From positions 4,454,642 to 4,518,641 of the forward strand of contig NC_040013.1 of the NCBI RefSeq assembly GCF_000972845.2: 64,000 bases of DNA, given 5' to 3'. This stretch comes from Larimichthys crocea (Eukaryota > Chordata > Actinopteri > Sciaenidae). Under the pieces are notes generated by a model. It had not been told where the DNA came from. It was given only the letters and a program-made list of their open reading frames with translations, and did not search any database. Both the position numbers and the translations under genes were made by a program. Of this stretch, positions 49,545 through 59,542 are shown in pieces (within the stretch, counting starts at the first letter, position 1; every line of letters begins with the position of its first letter).

Positions 49545-49815
49545 TTACATGACACGGCAGTAGCTCAGTCCATAGGGACTTGGCGTGGGAACCGGAGGGT
49601 GGCCGGCTCAAGTCCTGCATGGACCCAAAATATGGAAGGTGGACTAGAGCCAGTTCACCTCCTGGGCACTGCCGAGGTGCCCTTGAGCAAGGCTCACTCA
49701 TTTGCATGTCTATGCCCTTGTACTGCATGTGTGTCTGAGTTAAAATGCAAGTAAAAATTAAAATAGAGTGAAAAAAGAATTTCCTCATCGAGGGATTAAT
49801 AAAGTATATCTTCTT
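49545..49815 (+). mobile_element. tRNA-derived SINE
   Basis: The head has an A-box-like TAGCTCAGTCCATAGG (from 49561) and a B-box-like GGCTCAAGTCC (49605-49615), then the body motif CGAGGTGCCCTTGAGCAAGG common to teleost tRNA-SINEs. It ends GGGATTAATAAAGTATATC with a TTC-rich tail. The same family is at 59543-59900. The tail resembles the LINE 3' end at 17485. Confidence 0.85.
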
Positions 49816-50055
49816 CGGCTTTTGAGAACGCCTCTTGTGCGATACCTTCACACAGTAGAAGGCATATTGTATGACCTTTAAAGTCCATTAGGTCGTAATG
49901 CTCTTACTTGCTGTAATGCCAGTCTAGACAGTGAGCCCAGAAATACCCGGTCACACTGAAATGTCAAAGTCAATACACCGTTAAAGCAGCTGCTACCTAT
50001 AGTGGAAAAGAAGTTATAGATGACAAACGTGAGGCAAAAACATATGGCATTCGTT

Positions 50056-51292
50056 TTTATTATGACCACTTTTTTTTTATGTATAAACAATCAATATTTA
50101 CATACTGGTGATGAAAGTATAGCGACAACGTGTGGAACAAAAAAACAAAAACGCAGAAATGGAGAAAACAGAACGATAACACAACCAGCTAAGAGTCACC
50201 ACGTCAATCACAATTTTTAAGCCTCTCGGCTGGAACCTCGGTAAGAAGAGAAGAGGTTTCGTCCCGGAGGTTTAAAATTTGCACACGAAAAAAAAAACAA
50301 CTCATGCATAGAAAAACACATCCTCAAACTGTCACGTATGATACAAACGAGGTTTCTTTTAAAAATCAGACACAGGGAAACGTTGACAACGTATGCGACG
50401 AGGTTTTCCTGTCAACTGCACGTCGGCTAACTGGGAAACACAAAAAACATGTTTCTCAATTCCTCCACGTCTGCCAGCTCTCAACACACAGACACATGCC
50501 AAGATCCTTTTTTTTTATTTTAAATAAAAAAAACACAACACCATAAAGACCGGTTTCACATTTTTTAAATTTCCTTTCTGTTATTTCAAGTACAAATAAG
50601 ATTAAATAAGACTAAACCAGTGACAGGTGTCTACAAAGCAAGAAAAGGAAGAAGGTAAGACACAGCACGGACAGCTAAATAATAAATAATAAAGGTCCTT
50701 TTTGATATTTTTATATAAAAGAAATGTCTAAAAGAAACTTCTCAGTGTATGCTTGCGTTTGTTTTGTTTTTTTAATCAAGAAAATAAAATCATACACATG
50801 GCAAGCTTATAAAAAAAATGATGCTCCATCCACATCCAACCAAGAGCAACGCAACCGACCGCTGACCATCTGCCCGACAGCCCAGCTTCGATAATTGGCA
50901 CCGATCAGGCTGTGGCTGTCTCATCAATTACTCGTGATGAGCCATACTGAGCGCTCCTCGCACTTTGATTTGCTTCACATGAACCAAATCCTAAAAGCCA
51001 TTTACATGCAAATCACTAACGACTTCAGTGGCGAAGGAAGGTAACGATCGTCTCCTAAATTTCTGCCGCCACTAAAGAAAGCTTTCATGCACCCAAGCAC
51101 TGTCAGTAAAGGAGTTTTGGGGAACTGAGCGCGCGCACCGTGTTCATTATGGAGAGTATTTTTTTATTTTTTTTGCAAAGATATCCATTTGATAAAGAGC
51201 AGGGTTCGCTCATCAAGCCAATAGCCGTGCTGAGAGAGAGAGAAGCGTGTGTGTTTGTGTGTGTGTGTGTTAACAAGGCCAGTCTGGCGGCA
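50056..51292 (-). other. tmem127: tmem127 3'UTR (probable)
   Basis: AT-rich, repeat-poor sequence after the tmem127 stop, with candidate minus-strand AATAAA hexamers at about 51165, 50517 and 50061. Which one is used cannot be decided. A short GT tract lies at 51247-51270. Confidence 0.4.
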
Positions 51293-53551
51293 TTAGGGCG
51301 TGTAGGCAGGCGGCGGCTGAAACTGATTGGCAATGTCATAGTCGGCAGGAAAAGTTTCGCTGCTGTCCTCCATCTCCGAGAGCAGCTCCAAAGCCTGCTC
51401 CTCCTCCTCGGTGGGGTAGTGGCGCAGGAGGTTCGCGGCCGTGGCGAGGATGGAGGCTCCGCCGGCCCCCGCTACCAGGTAGAAGCTGATGGCGAAGGTG
51501 ACGTATATGAGGGAGCCGTGGTACTTTTTGTGTTGCTGCTGCAGCGACAGGATGAGCTCCGAAGCCCAGTAGCAGAAGCCTATGACTGTGGCGCACTGCA
51601 ACACTGACGAGGCAAAGAGAAAACAATAATTAAGACTGTGTTTCACGAAGAAATTAAAATAAAAAAGTCAGAAAAAGTGTCAGATTAATACCTGTGAGGA
51701 TGTGTGCGAATGCGTATCTGCGCGTGATCTTTAGCGCGGGGTGTTTGGGGCCGAACACATCCAGGAGGAAAGCGGTCAGGCTGCACAGGATGCCCAGGAA
51801 ACAGAAGGCGGCGATGACCCTCAGCAGCAGGATGGTCTGCGGGTTCACGCAGTAATCTGAAGGGGAGACACCAGCACACTCTCGTTTCAGTCGCACATCG
51901 ACAACATCAACCGCCTCCATCCGTCCCTCTTACACCTCATACCACTGCCGCCCTGGTTCATCGCCTCGTCACCTCCCCGCCTGAACTACTGCAACCCCCT
52001 CCTCCATGACCTCGCCCACAAATCTCTCCATAAGCTCCAACTGGTCCAGAATTGAGCTGCCCCCCCTTCCACATCCACCACATCACTCCTGTCCTGCAAA
52101 CAGCTCCACTGGCTCCCGGTCAAATCAACTACAAACTCCTTCTGCTCACATTCAAAGCCATCCATCACCTCGCACCACCGTATCTTCATGTTGCTGCTCC
52201 ACCTCGCTCCCTCAGATCATCCTCCTCCATCCCCTCCGCCCGTCACCTTTTCCACTGTCCTATTTGAACCTGTTTTTAATGTTGCATTCTTGTAATTTGA
52301 TACTTTTATGGTTCTTTTTATTTGCTTCTGTTATTTGCTGTCTACCGTCAGAAACCTGACAGTCATCTCAGGTTTCACAAACACATCAACAACACTGTCA
52401 GGACGAGTTTCTTCCAGTTGCGTCTCCTGGCCAAAGTTAAAATGTTTTTAAGCCGTCATGACCTTGAGAAAGCCATCCATGCCTTAATAAGCTCAAGGTT
52501 GGACTACTGCAATGCACTTTATGTCGGAGTCTCCCGGTCTTCCCTCAGTCGCCTTCAACTTGTGCAAAACGCTGCTGCCCGTCTTTTAACCAACACCAAC
52601 AGACGTGTGCATATCACTCCTGTTCTTAACTCTTTTAAAGCTCTGAACGGCCTCGCCCCTTCGTATTTATCTGAGCTTTTTAACTGTCCGCAATCCTGCT
52701 AGAGCTCTGAGGTCTAAAGAGAAACTTTAGCTGGAAGTGCCCAGGTCGAAATATAAACACTGGGGTGACCGAGGCTTTTCTGTCGCCGCCCCCAGACTCT
52801 GGAATCAGCTCCCCGTCGAGATGCGTCTTGTTTCTGACCTGGGCCTCTTTAAATCCAGGCTAAAAACCCACTTATTTAAAATGGCTTTTAATTCCCAGTA
52901 GTACGATGACACTTTTATCTTATCTTATTCAATTTTGTTTGTTTTCTTTTACTTATTGTTCTCTTTATTTATCACCTGCTGTAAAGCACTTTGGTACACC
53001 GAAAGTACATTTACATTTTATTTATTGTTCGGTGTCCTTGGGTGACAGGAAGGCGCCTATGAAATAAAATGTATTATTATTAATATTACCATCTTTTAAA
53101 TGAATGGGAGTGATATGTCCTGATCACTCCCTGTTACTTTTATCTCTCTTATTTATATAACTGCTCTTAAATTCTTCATTTTTCTTCTTATTTATTTCAC
53201 GCAGCTGCTCTGTTGTTGTCTGTTTCTGTTCTTACTCTGCTCTGTGAAGCACTCAGTAAATAAATGAGGTTTAAATGAAGTTGTTTTGTGTTGTTGTTTT
53301 GTGTCCTCACCCTCCAGGAGCTTGGGGTCAATGTACCCCAGGACATCCGCCACCCCGAGCTCTTGCCTCGGACAGGTGCCTCCGTGGACCCGGAGCCAGG
53401 CCGGCTCCGCTAGAGCCGTGCACAGCGCCGTGATGGACAGAGCTCCGGGCAGGGCCGAGACCAGGCTGCGCTCCGGCTGCTTGGGCAACGAGGTGCCCGC
53501 TCTCCTCCTCCGACCTCCGGGTAGGACGGCGGAACCCGGCGGGGCGTACAT
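51293..53551 (-). CDS. tmem127: Transmembrane protein 127
   Basis: Three minus-strand coding exons: 53551-53311 (80 codons + 1 nt), 51856-51692 (55 codons) and 51603-51293 with TAA. Together they make 717 nt, 238 aa, the human length. Exon 1 begins [20 protein letters not shown] and carries [20 protein letters not shown] (first TM) and the conserved [11 protein letters not shown]. Exon 2 holds TM2 ([20 protein letters not shown]) and [18 protein letters not shown]. Exon 3 holds TM3, TM4 (around [20 protein letters not shown]) and the acidic [15 protein letters not shown] tail ending in [10 protein letters not shown], a PPxY motif that binds NEDD4-family WW domains. The family sits in endosomal and lysosomal membranes, restrains mTOR signalling and recruits E3 ligases to membrane cargo; in humans it is a phaeochromocytoma tumour suppressor. 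The start gives the family N-terminus. Intron 1 carries two LINE fragments. Confidence 0.96.
51900..52270 (+). mobile_element. L2-like LINE fragment (older copy)
   Basis: The plus strand reads [20 protein letters not shown], then QLVQN, a stop, and [19 protein letters not shown]. This is the C-terminal RT segment of L2/CR1-type elements with frame damage. It sits in tmem127 intron 1, with its edge about 45 bp from the exon 2 acceptor. Confidence 0.75.
52325..53085 (+). mobile_element. L2-like LINE 3' fragment (younger copy)
   Basis: Open from about 52322 to 52702: [49 protein letters not shown] and [10 protein letters not shown], the conserved L2/CR1 RT C-terminus. After a stop it continues, in another frame, with [29 protein letters not shown] and LKTHLF. 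It ends in an AATAAAATGTATTATTATTA tail. Related 3' ends are at 57950-58371 and 61531-61870. Confidence 0.85.
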
Positions 53552-54040
53552 GGCGACCGATCCGTCAGCCGGTGCAGGTAACGTCAGCTGGGGTGACAGC
53601 GGCCCTGGCGCTTCCCTCACGGTGGTGTCTGAAGTGTGTGGCCGTCAGAAGCTCTCTGTCCTCGGCGTGAACGGGACGAGAGCCGCCGGACAAACAATGG
53701 ACAGATGGGGCCTGTTAGCTCCCGCTGTTAGCCTCCGGGAAAACACCCACAAAGTGTCAAAAACAAAGCGAACAGAAACAAACCGGACAAACGGTGGGAT
53801 GTTAACGAATCCAGCTATCTGCCCCGGTGGGAAAATGATCGTTAATTAATCAGGCGCCGAAAACAAAAACAAAAACAAAACTCAGCTTCCGCCTCCTGCC
53901 GCTAACAAGACTTCCCTGTCCACAACATTCTTCTTCTTCGTGGCTTCGACACGGAGCTGCGGCGACAAACGCGAACTGGCGAAGCGGCGCGCCCCCTAAC
54001 GGCGACTCAGCCGAACGACAGCAGCAACTTTTTCAGTAGT
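53552..54040 (-). promoter_or_regulatory. tmem127: tmem127 CpG-rich promoter / 5'UTR
   Basis: CpG-rich sequence immediately upstream of the tmem127 ATG (for example GAAGCGGCGCGCCCCCTAAC at about 53982), without a TATA box, in keeping with a housekeeping promoter. It ends at the transposon-like inverted-repeat arm at 54044. Confidence 0.5.
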
Positions 54041-54043
54041 GAT

Positions 54044-54233
54044 GGGAATTCCGGCTCTTTTTAGTGAGCCGGATCATTTGACCTCAGCTCACCAAGAAGA
54101 GCCGGCTCTTTCGGCTCCCCTTCATTTTACCTTTTATAATTCAGTTGCTGTTTTTACTTGTGATTTGTATTTGAACGCATATATCACTTGAATTTCAATA
54201 ATTTGCTCTAGCCAACTGCGTTTAAATGTAAAT
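54044..54233. repeat. 190-bp inverted repeat, left arm (hAT-like GAGCCGG repeat)
   Basis: Begins GGGAATTCCGGCTCTTTTTA preceded by CAGTAGTGAT. It contains palindromic CGGCTC/GAGCCG motifs and ends TTTAAATGTAAAT. Its reverse complement is at 58359-58548 at roughly 90% or better identity by eye. A direct copy with single-base losses begins at 62814. The TAGTGATGGGAA start is hAT-like. Confidence 0.85.
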
Positions 54234-54390
54234 TATTACATTATATTGTATTATAGAGAACTATAATACAAAAATGTGATTAAAATTCTCAGCAACAAAA
54301 ACGACCAGCGACCTGGCTGTTTCGTCTTTGCCAAAACCGCAGCATTGCAAACAAGAGCTGAACTTAAAGTAAAGAATCAACCTCACCAGG

Positions 54391-54480
54391 CTAGTATCGA
54401 TCCGATCAGATACCGATACTGAGTTGGTATCGATAATATCGATATTTGGAACGATCCCCCTACCACTAATATATATGTAT
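54391..54480. repeat. TATCGATA-rich terminal fragment of a hAT-like element
   Basis: Dense alternation of GATACCGATACTGAGTTGGT and ATCGATAATATCGATAT, ending CCCCTACCACTA. The reverse complement begins TAGTGGTAGGGGGATCG, resembling the tip of fish hAT elements. Confidence 0.45.
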
Positions 54481-55144
54481 TTTTAAATGTTTCACATTTA
54501 GGCCTGGCCTATAATACCTTTTATATTTACTTTATTCAACTTTTGTTTCCTCCTTTTAACCTATTTATATACTGGGTTATTAGCCTATATGTGTCTAGAA
54601 TTGATAAAAAAAAGTTGCATAAGTATTGTTTATGTTTTGTTAGCGGTTATTAAATGCCTTTGCACATCCAATCGGAGTGCAAATTCCTCCGCTGTTTGTA
54701 GTTTCTGAATTATCTTAACTTAATAAAGCGTGTGAGTGCTGACTCACTTTAATCTGACTTTTCCTTTTTCAGTATGGGAAGCTTTGAAGGAAATTAAATG
54801 ACACAAGGAGGATACAGGAAAGAGTTCAGGGACACTGAGACAGCTGATAAGCATTTATCCACATGGTGTTGGGACTTAATAATTAATGAGGTCTGGATTG
54901 TAGATTTATCTTTATCCAGCTCTAACACATAAACTTCAGTGACGTGAGAATAATGTGTTTTGTAGCTGATCTTGCTGCTGAATCATCTGAAGCTTTGAAA
55001 CTTGGTGCCGCCTACTGGTGCAAAGCTGATCTTTGGAGAGAAGAGAGAGTAAAACTAGCGGACACACTGACCACTTACCAGAATCTATTCACTTGATTAA
55101 AACAGGAGATTGTACTTGTCATGCACAATTTTATTTATTGAATA

Positions 55145-56116
55145 TTGTGGTGCTCTCTCTCCTACATCCTCTCCTTCACCCTCTCCTCAAGCCACTTCAC
55201 CCTCTCCTCCAGCCTCTCCTTCGGCCTCTTCTCCAGCCACTTCAGCCTCTCCTCCATCCACTTCAGCGTCTTCTCCAGCCACTCCACCCTCTGCTCCAGC
55301 CTCTCCTCCAGCCTCTCCTCCGGCCTCTCCTTCAGCCTCTCCTCCAGCCACTCCAGCCTCTCCTCCAGCCTCTCCTTCAGCCTCTTCTCCAGCCACTTCA
55401 GCCTCTCCTCCATCCACTTCAGTGTCTCCTTCAGCCACTCCACCCTCTGCTCCTGCCTCTCCTCCAGCCTCTTATTCAGACTCTCCATCTTCTCCTGCAG
55501 CATCTCCTCCAGCCACTTCAGCCTCTTCTCAATCCAGTTCGTCAGCCACTTCTCGAACCTTTTATGATTTATCTCATCCAGCCATTCCTCCAGCCTCCCA
55601 TCCAGCCACTCCTGATCTACCTCCTCCATCAACCTCTCCAGCAACTCGCGAGTTACCTTCTCCAGCCTCTCGTGAACTCCCTCCTCCAGCCTGTCCTGCT
55701 CTCTCTCCTCCAGCCTCTCCTGATCTTCCTCCTCCAGCCTGTCCTGCTCTCCCTCCTCCAGCCTGTCCTGCTCTCTCTCCTCCAGCCTCTCCTGATCTCC
55801 CTCCTCCAGCCTCTCCTGCTCTCTCTCCTCCAGCCACTCCTGCTCTCCCTCCTCCAGCCTCTCCTGCTCTCTCTCCTCCAGCCACTCCTGATCTCCCTCC
55901 TCCAGCCTCTCCTCCAGCCTCTCCTCCAGCCACTTCTCCATCCTCTTCTGCTTTCTTTTATCCAGCCGCTCCTCCAGCCTCCCCTCCAGCCACTCCTGAT
56001 CTACCTCCTCCATCCACTTCTCCAGCATCTTGTGCTGTCTCTCCTCCAGCCTCTCCTGCTCTCTCTCCTCCAGCCTCTCTTCCTGCATCTCCTTCTGCAT
56101 CTCTGCTATTCGTCAC
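55145..56116. repeat. 15-bp-period minisatellite, ~65 units
   Basis: Variants of CTCCTCCAGCCTCTC/CTCCTCCAGCCACTC run for about 970 bp, with a 30-bp higher-order period around 55670-55910. Because no unit contains a stop in several frames, long frames open on both strands: plus PLLQPLLQPLHPLL (376 codons from a GTG/TTG-type start), plus SPPASPPATPA (336 codons), and minus LEERLEWLEERLKERLEE (312 codons from ATG at 56100). The minus frame would be a Glu/Arg/Leu helical rod. None has a recognisable domain, splice context or flanking exon. A second array begins at 63920. Confidence 0.9.
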
Positions 56117-56384
56117 CTGACAAAAATATATTTATGCATGACACGAACAATCATCAATTTTGATGATACGGTTATAGAGGAAAAAAACGTAGTTTCACAA
56201 TTATCATGAGTATGGATGTATAAAATCACATTTGTATTTTTCCTAAATCTTTCATTGTTGGTGTTTTTTTTTTTAAACTGTGGCTGCCTTTTAACATAAA
56301 ATGAATACATGAAAACAAGTATATCTCTTTGGCATTAAATATAAGCTTTTTAAATATCTTTGCATTGTTGAGGCTCTACAGTAT

Positions 56385-57000
56385 TTAATTTTTAGTGGCT
56401 TAGTGGCTAATTATCCACTAAATCAGCATTAGCCACTAAGCCACTCAAAATTAAAAACATGGCAATCGTAACATGCTAATGATAATTGCTAGCGCGTCAT
56501 GTTAGCAATTACCATGTCTTTAATTTTTAGTGGCTAATGTTAATTAGTATATTAGCATTTGCATTAATTTTAGCATTGGCCGCTAATGTCACCAGTTAGC
56601 ATGTCTTTACAGCTAGCGCTAACGCGCTAGCTTCTCTGCTGTCTCTGACGCGCTAACAATTAATATTAGCGTGTTAGCATTAACATGTATTCTTAGTGAC
56701 TGAAAATGAGTGGCTAGCCTTAACATGCTAGCAATTAACATTAGCATATTAGCATTAGCATGTTAGCAATGAGCATGTATTTAATTCTTAGTGGCTAATA
56801 GTAATCAATAAGCATTGTCAGGTTACCATTACCAGGTTAGCATTAGCATGTTAATATTAGCATGTATTTAATTCTTAGTGGCAAATGCTAATTAGCATTA
56901 GCATGTTAACATTAGCATATTAGCAAGTAGCATTTATTTGGTTATTAATGGCTAATGCTATTTGCTAGCGTTGACCTGCTAGCAATTACCTTTTGCACTA
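56385..57000. repeat. TTAGCATGCTAGC-type imperfect palindromic repeat region
   Basis: About 600 bp of interleaved GCTAATGTTAGCATTAGCAT, ATGCTAGCAATTA and TTTAATTCTTAGTGGCTAAT units on both strands, strongly self-complementary. Confidence 0.8.
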
Positions 57001-57949
57001 ATTTTAGAACAGAAGGCATTCTGAGGCCTTCACACACACACACTGTATACTTTTAATTTAAATGTTTAGTTAAACGTTTAAAGCAGTAAAAGTGAGATAT
57101 AAATTAGTTACGTATGAGTAAATAAATGACAAATAGTTTAAATTTGATTACATAAACATTTTGTTTGCAAGTGGCCATAGTATAAAATGAGATAAGATTA
57201 TAAATGTAATAATTATAATGAATGATACCCCACCTGTCACAAAATAGATACTATCTCTGTCTTAATGGATAAGCACAAACAAAATCAGCATAAGTAGTAG
57301 CTCTACAGACATTTAAACACATTTTAAATAACCTCAAATTAAATGTTTAACAGTTAAAATCACTTTTTACCACTTTTTATCCATCCATCATCTGTAACTG
57401 CCTATATTTTACAGTATATTACATTTACATTATATTATTTTTCTTCACTGAACTGTTGAACAACAATATTATGCAATTTCCTTCCATTAAAAAAAGAAAT
57501 TAAATGGACTTACCTCACTTTGTAACTGAAATGTCTTTTCTCTTCTTCTTTATGCAGCTGCACCAACAAGACTTTCTGTTTTTGTGTTGTGCTTTTGTAT
57601 AAATTTGAAATTCATAGAATGTTGCAACATCTTCTCCAGAACGACTGTATACCAAAAACATTTTGATTTTATTTGTCCAGATGTCAGTGGTGGGCATTAA
57701 CAAAGGACATTTACTTGAGTGCTGTTATTTAATTTCTCTTTTTTTTCAGTACTTTGTGTGTGTGTGTGTGTGTTTATATAAATATAAAAAAAATAAAATA
57801 TCAGTAGCTGTCCTTTTTTTTTAAAATTTCTATGCTTGGGTTTTTATAGGCGTTTCTATCTGCTTTGTGTAGCAGAGTGGTTCTTCAAGCAAGTTAGTGC
57901 AATTCATTGGGTGGTTTCAGGGAGTTACAAGGGATTTTTACAACTTTAA
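57001..57949. other. AT-rich intergenic, no gene seen
   Basis: Only a (GT)9 tract at about 57754-57772 and poly(A/T) runs. Confidence 0.5.
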
Positions 57950-58371
57950 ATCTGAGCTTTTAACTGTCCGCAATCCTGCTAGAGCTCTGAGGTCTAAAGA
58001 TCAACTTTTGCTGGAAGTGCCCAGGTCAAAATATAAACACTGGGGTGACCAAGCGTTTTCCGTTGCCGCCCCCAGGCTCTGGAATAAGCTCCCCGTCGAG
58101 ATGCGTCTTGTTTCTGACCTGGGCCTTTTTAAGTCTAAGCTAAAAACCCACTTATTTAGGATGGCTTTTAACACCCAGTAGTATGATGCCACTTTTATCA
58201 TTTCTTATTCGATTTTGTTGTATTTTATTGTTTTTATTGTTTTTATTTTGTTTGTTTTTTACCTATTGTTCTCGTTATTTATTATCTGCTGTAAGGCACT
58301 TTGGTACACCGAAAGGACTGTTGTAAAGGGCTGTATAAATAAAGTACATTTACATTTACATTTACATTTAA
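57950..58371 (+). mobile_element. L2-like LINE 3' end with (TTACAT)n tail
   Basis: Reads [20 protein letters not shown], then [39 protein letters not shown] and LKTHLFRMAF with a stop, followed by AT-rich 3'UTR, AATAAAG and a short TTACAT tail. The final coding region is intact, so it is younger than the copy at 51900. The tail abuts the right inverted-repeat arm. Confidence 0.85.
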
Positions 58372-58548
58372 ATGCAGTTGGCTAGAGCAAATTGTTGAAA
58401 TTCAAGTGATGTATGCGTTCAAATACAAATCACAAGTAAAAACAGCAACTGAATTATAAAAGGTAAAATGAAGAGCCACCAAAAGAGCCGACTCTTCTTG
58501 GTGAGCCGAGTCAAAAGATCCGGCTCACTAAAAAGAGCCGGAATTCCC
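58359..58548. repeat. 190-bp inverted repeat, right arm
   Basis: Reverse complement of 54044-54233, ending CTAAAAAGAGCCGGAATTCCC. The sequence outside (AGTTGAGTTTGACACC) does not match the sequence outside the left arm (CAGTAGTGAT), so the hAT-like tip is missing here. Confidence 0.85.
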
Positions 58549-58559
58549 AGTTGAGTTTG

Positions 58560-59100
58560 ACACCCCTGTGCTTCCCTCAGCTCGTCAGTAGTTGGCGGTG
58601 GTGCGCTTCAATCCTCGTTATAAACCGCTATTAGACGGAAAAGAAGAAGGGGAACGCCGGGCGGTATGGGGTTTACCTATGTGGTCGCTTTAACCGGCCG
58701 ACGCGGAGACAAAAATCAAACACACCCACCGGAGACCTGCCACATACGCTGCTAAACGTTAGCCAGCGGTTTAGCATCTGGGCTGCTCGGAGATGTGACC
58801 GTTTTCCGCAAAGGGGGGGACTTTTGCTTTATTTTTGTTAGTAAGTATGAACTTATTTAACACCACGGACACGTACGTGTACCGTGTGGACAATGACGAA
58901 GAGTAAAAACGTGTGAAATGTTTGTATTTAGGCCAAACGGTCGTCATAGCGTGAGCTAACGGGACGTTAAACAGTCTGTTTGCTCCACGTTGGCTCGTTT
59001 CTGTTTCTCCGTGAAGTCCTGTAACACTTCTCTGAAGCTGCTTTGCATAATATTCAAATTATCCGACATTTTCCTCCCTTTTAAAATAAAAAAAAAAAGG
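58560..59100 (+). promoter_or_regulatory. promoter and 5' leader of the membrane-protein gene at 59186
   Basis: CpG-rich from 58590 to 58930 (CCGGGCGGTATGGGG, AACCGGCCGACGCGGAGAC). A motif near 58591-58660 (TTGGCGGTGGTGCGCTTCAA then AAACCGCTATTAGACGGAAA and AGAAGAAGG) resembles a short element I recall at many fish gene 5' ends. The exact start and any 5'UTR intron cannot be fixed. Confidence 0.4.
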
Positions 59101-59102
59101 TG

Positions 59103-59165
59103 ATGAAGACGAGTGAGGGAAACGGGATGGAGCCCAATCTGCCTCCTTTGGTTTCCAACTCCTAA
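59103..59165 (+). CDS. upstream ORF, 20 codons
   Basis: ATG AAG ACG to TAA at 59163-59165, ending 20 nt before the main ATG at 59186. If the leader is unspliced here, it would reduce translation of the main frame or require reinitiation. Sequence-only call. Confidence 0.3.
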   Translation: MKTSEGNGMEPNLPPLVSNS

Positions 59166-59185
59166 AGTAGAAGACAGTCCGCATC

Positions 59186-59469
59186 ATGGGAAGGTTTGTT
59201 GTGATCATCTCTGTGGGTTCATATTCACACATCTGTGACTCAGTGTTAACTCTCTCTGTCTCTTTGGACAGGATCAGCATTTCGTGCCTTTTCCCAGCGT
59301 CGTGGCATTTCAGCCTGCCGTCCCAGGTCCTGCCTCGCCTCCTGGTACCTTCCCTCAGACAGCTGCTCTTCATCGGCCTGGTGCTCTGCCTCATCGGGCT
59401 GCTCTATCTGCTGCTGGTCGCTGGGAAGGGGCATGCCAGCTGGATCAGGAAGGAAAATCACTTCCACAG
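59186..59469 (+). CDS. N-terminal exons of an unrecognised type II single-pass membrane protein (partial)
   Basis: The ATG at 59186 has a strong context (A at -3, G at +4). Exon 1 contributes eight bases (59186-59193) before GTTTGT. Exon 2 (59272-59469) follows CTCTTTGGACAG and ends CACAG|GTAAAA in phase 2. The 68 complete codons read MGRISISCLFPASWHFSLPS, then a Pro/Arg segment, a single hydrophobic helix LLFIGLVLCLIGLLYLLLVA, then GKGHASWIRKENHFHR. A short basic N-terminus followed by one helix and a polar stem fits a Golgi/ER type II enzyme or anchored protein, but I do not recognise the family. No further exon is visible before 64000: the remaining DNA is LINE, SINE and duplicated tmem127 flank, so the rest either lies beyond the window or was displaced by the duplicated block. 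Confidence 0.55.
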
Positions 59470-59542
59470 GTAAAAAACAAAACAAAACAAGGCTGCTCTC
59501 ACATGAGTTTTAACCCCCTGAACCACACACACATACAAAGGG

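Larger units (their letters stand above)
52720..55240. repeat. segmental duplication, copy A (intact tmem127 exon 1)
   Basis: Nearly the whole of 52720-55240 recurs in the same order and orientation at 61530-64000 (offset about 8.81 kb at the left and 8.76 kb at the right). It includes the LINE tail, tmem127 coding exon 1, the GAGCCGG arm and the start of the minisatellite. Confidence 0.9.

Noticed and set aside
49555..49630. A functional tRNA gene
   Set aside because: The A/B-box-like sequence is the head of a SINE; it cannot fold into a full cloverleaf, and the body and tail match a second SINE copy.
55033..56163. A 376-aa Pro/Leu/Gln-rich protein and a 336-aa Ser/Pro/Ala-rich protein on plus
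   Set aside because: Both are translations of the same 15-bp minisatellite in different frames; neither has a domain or supporting gene structure.
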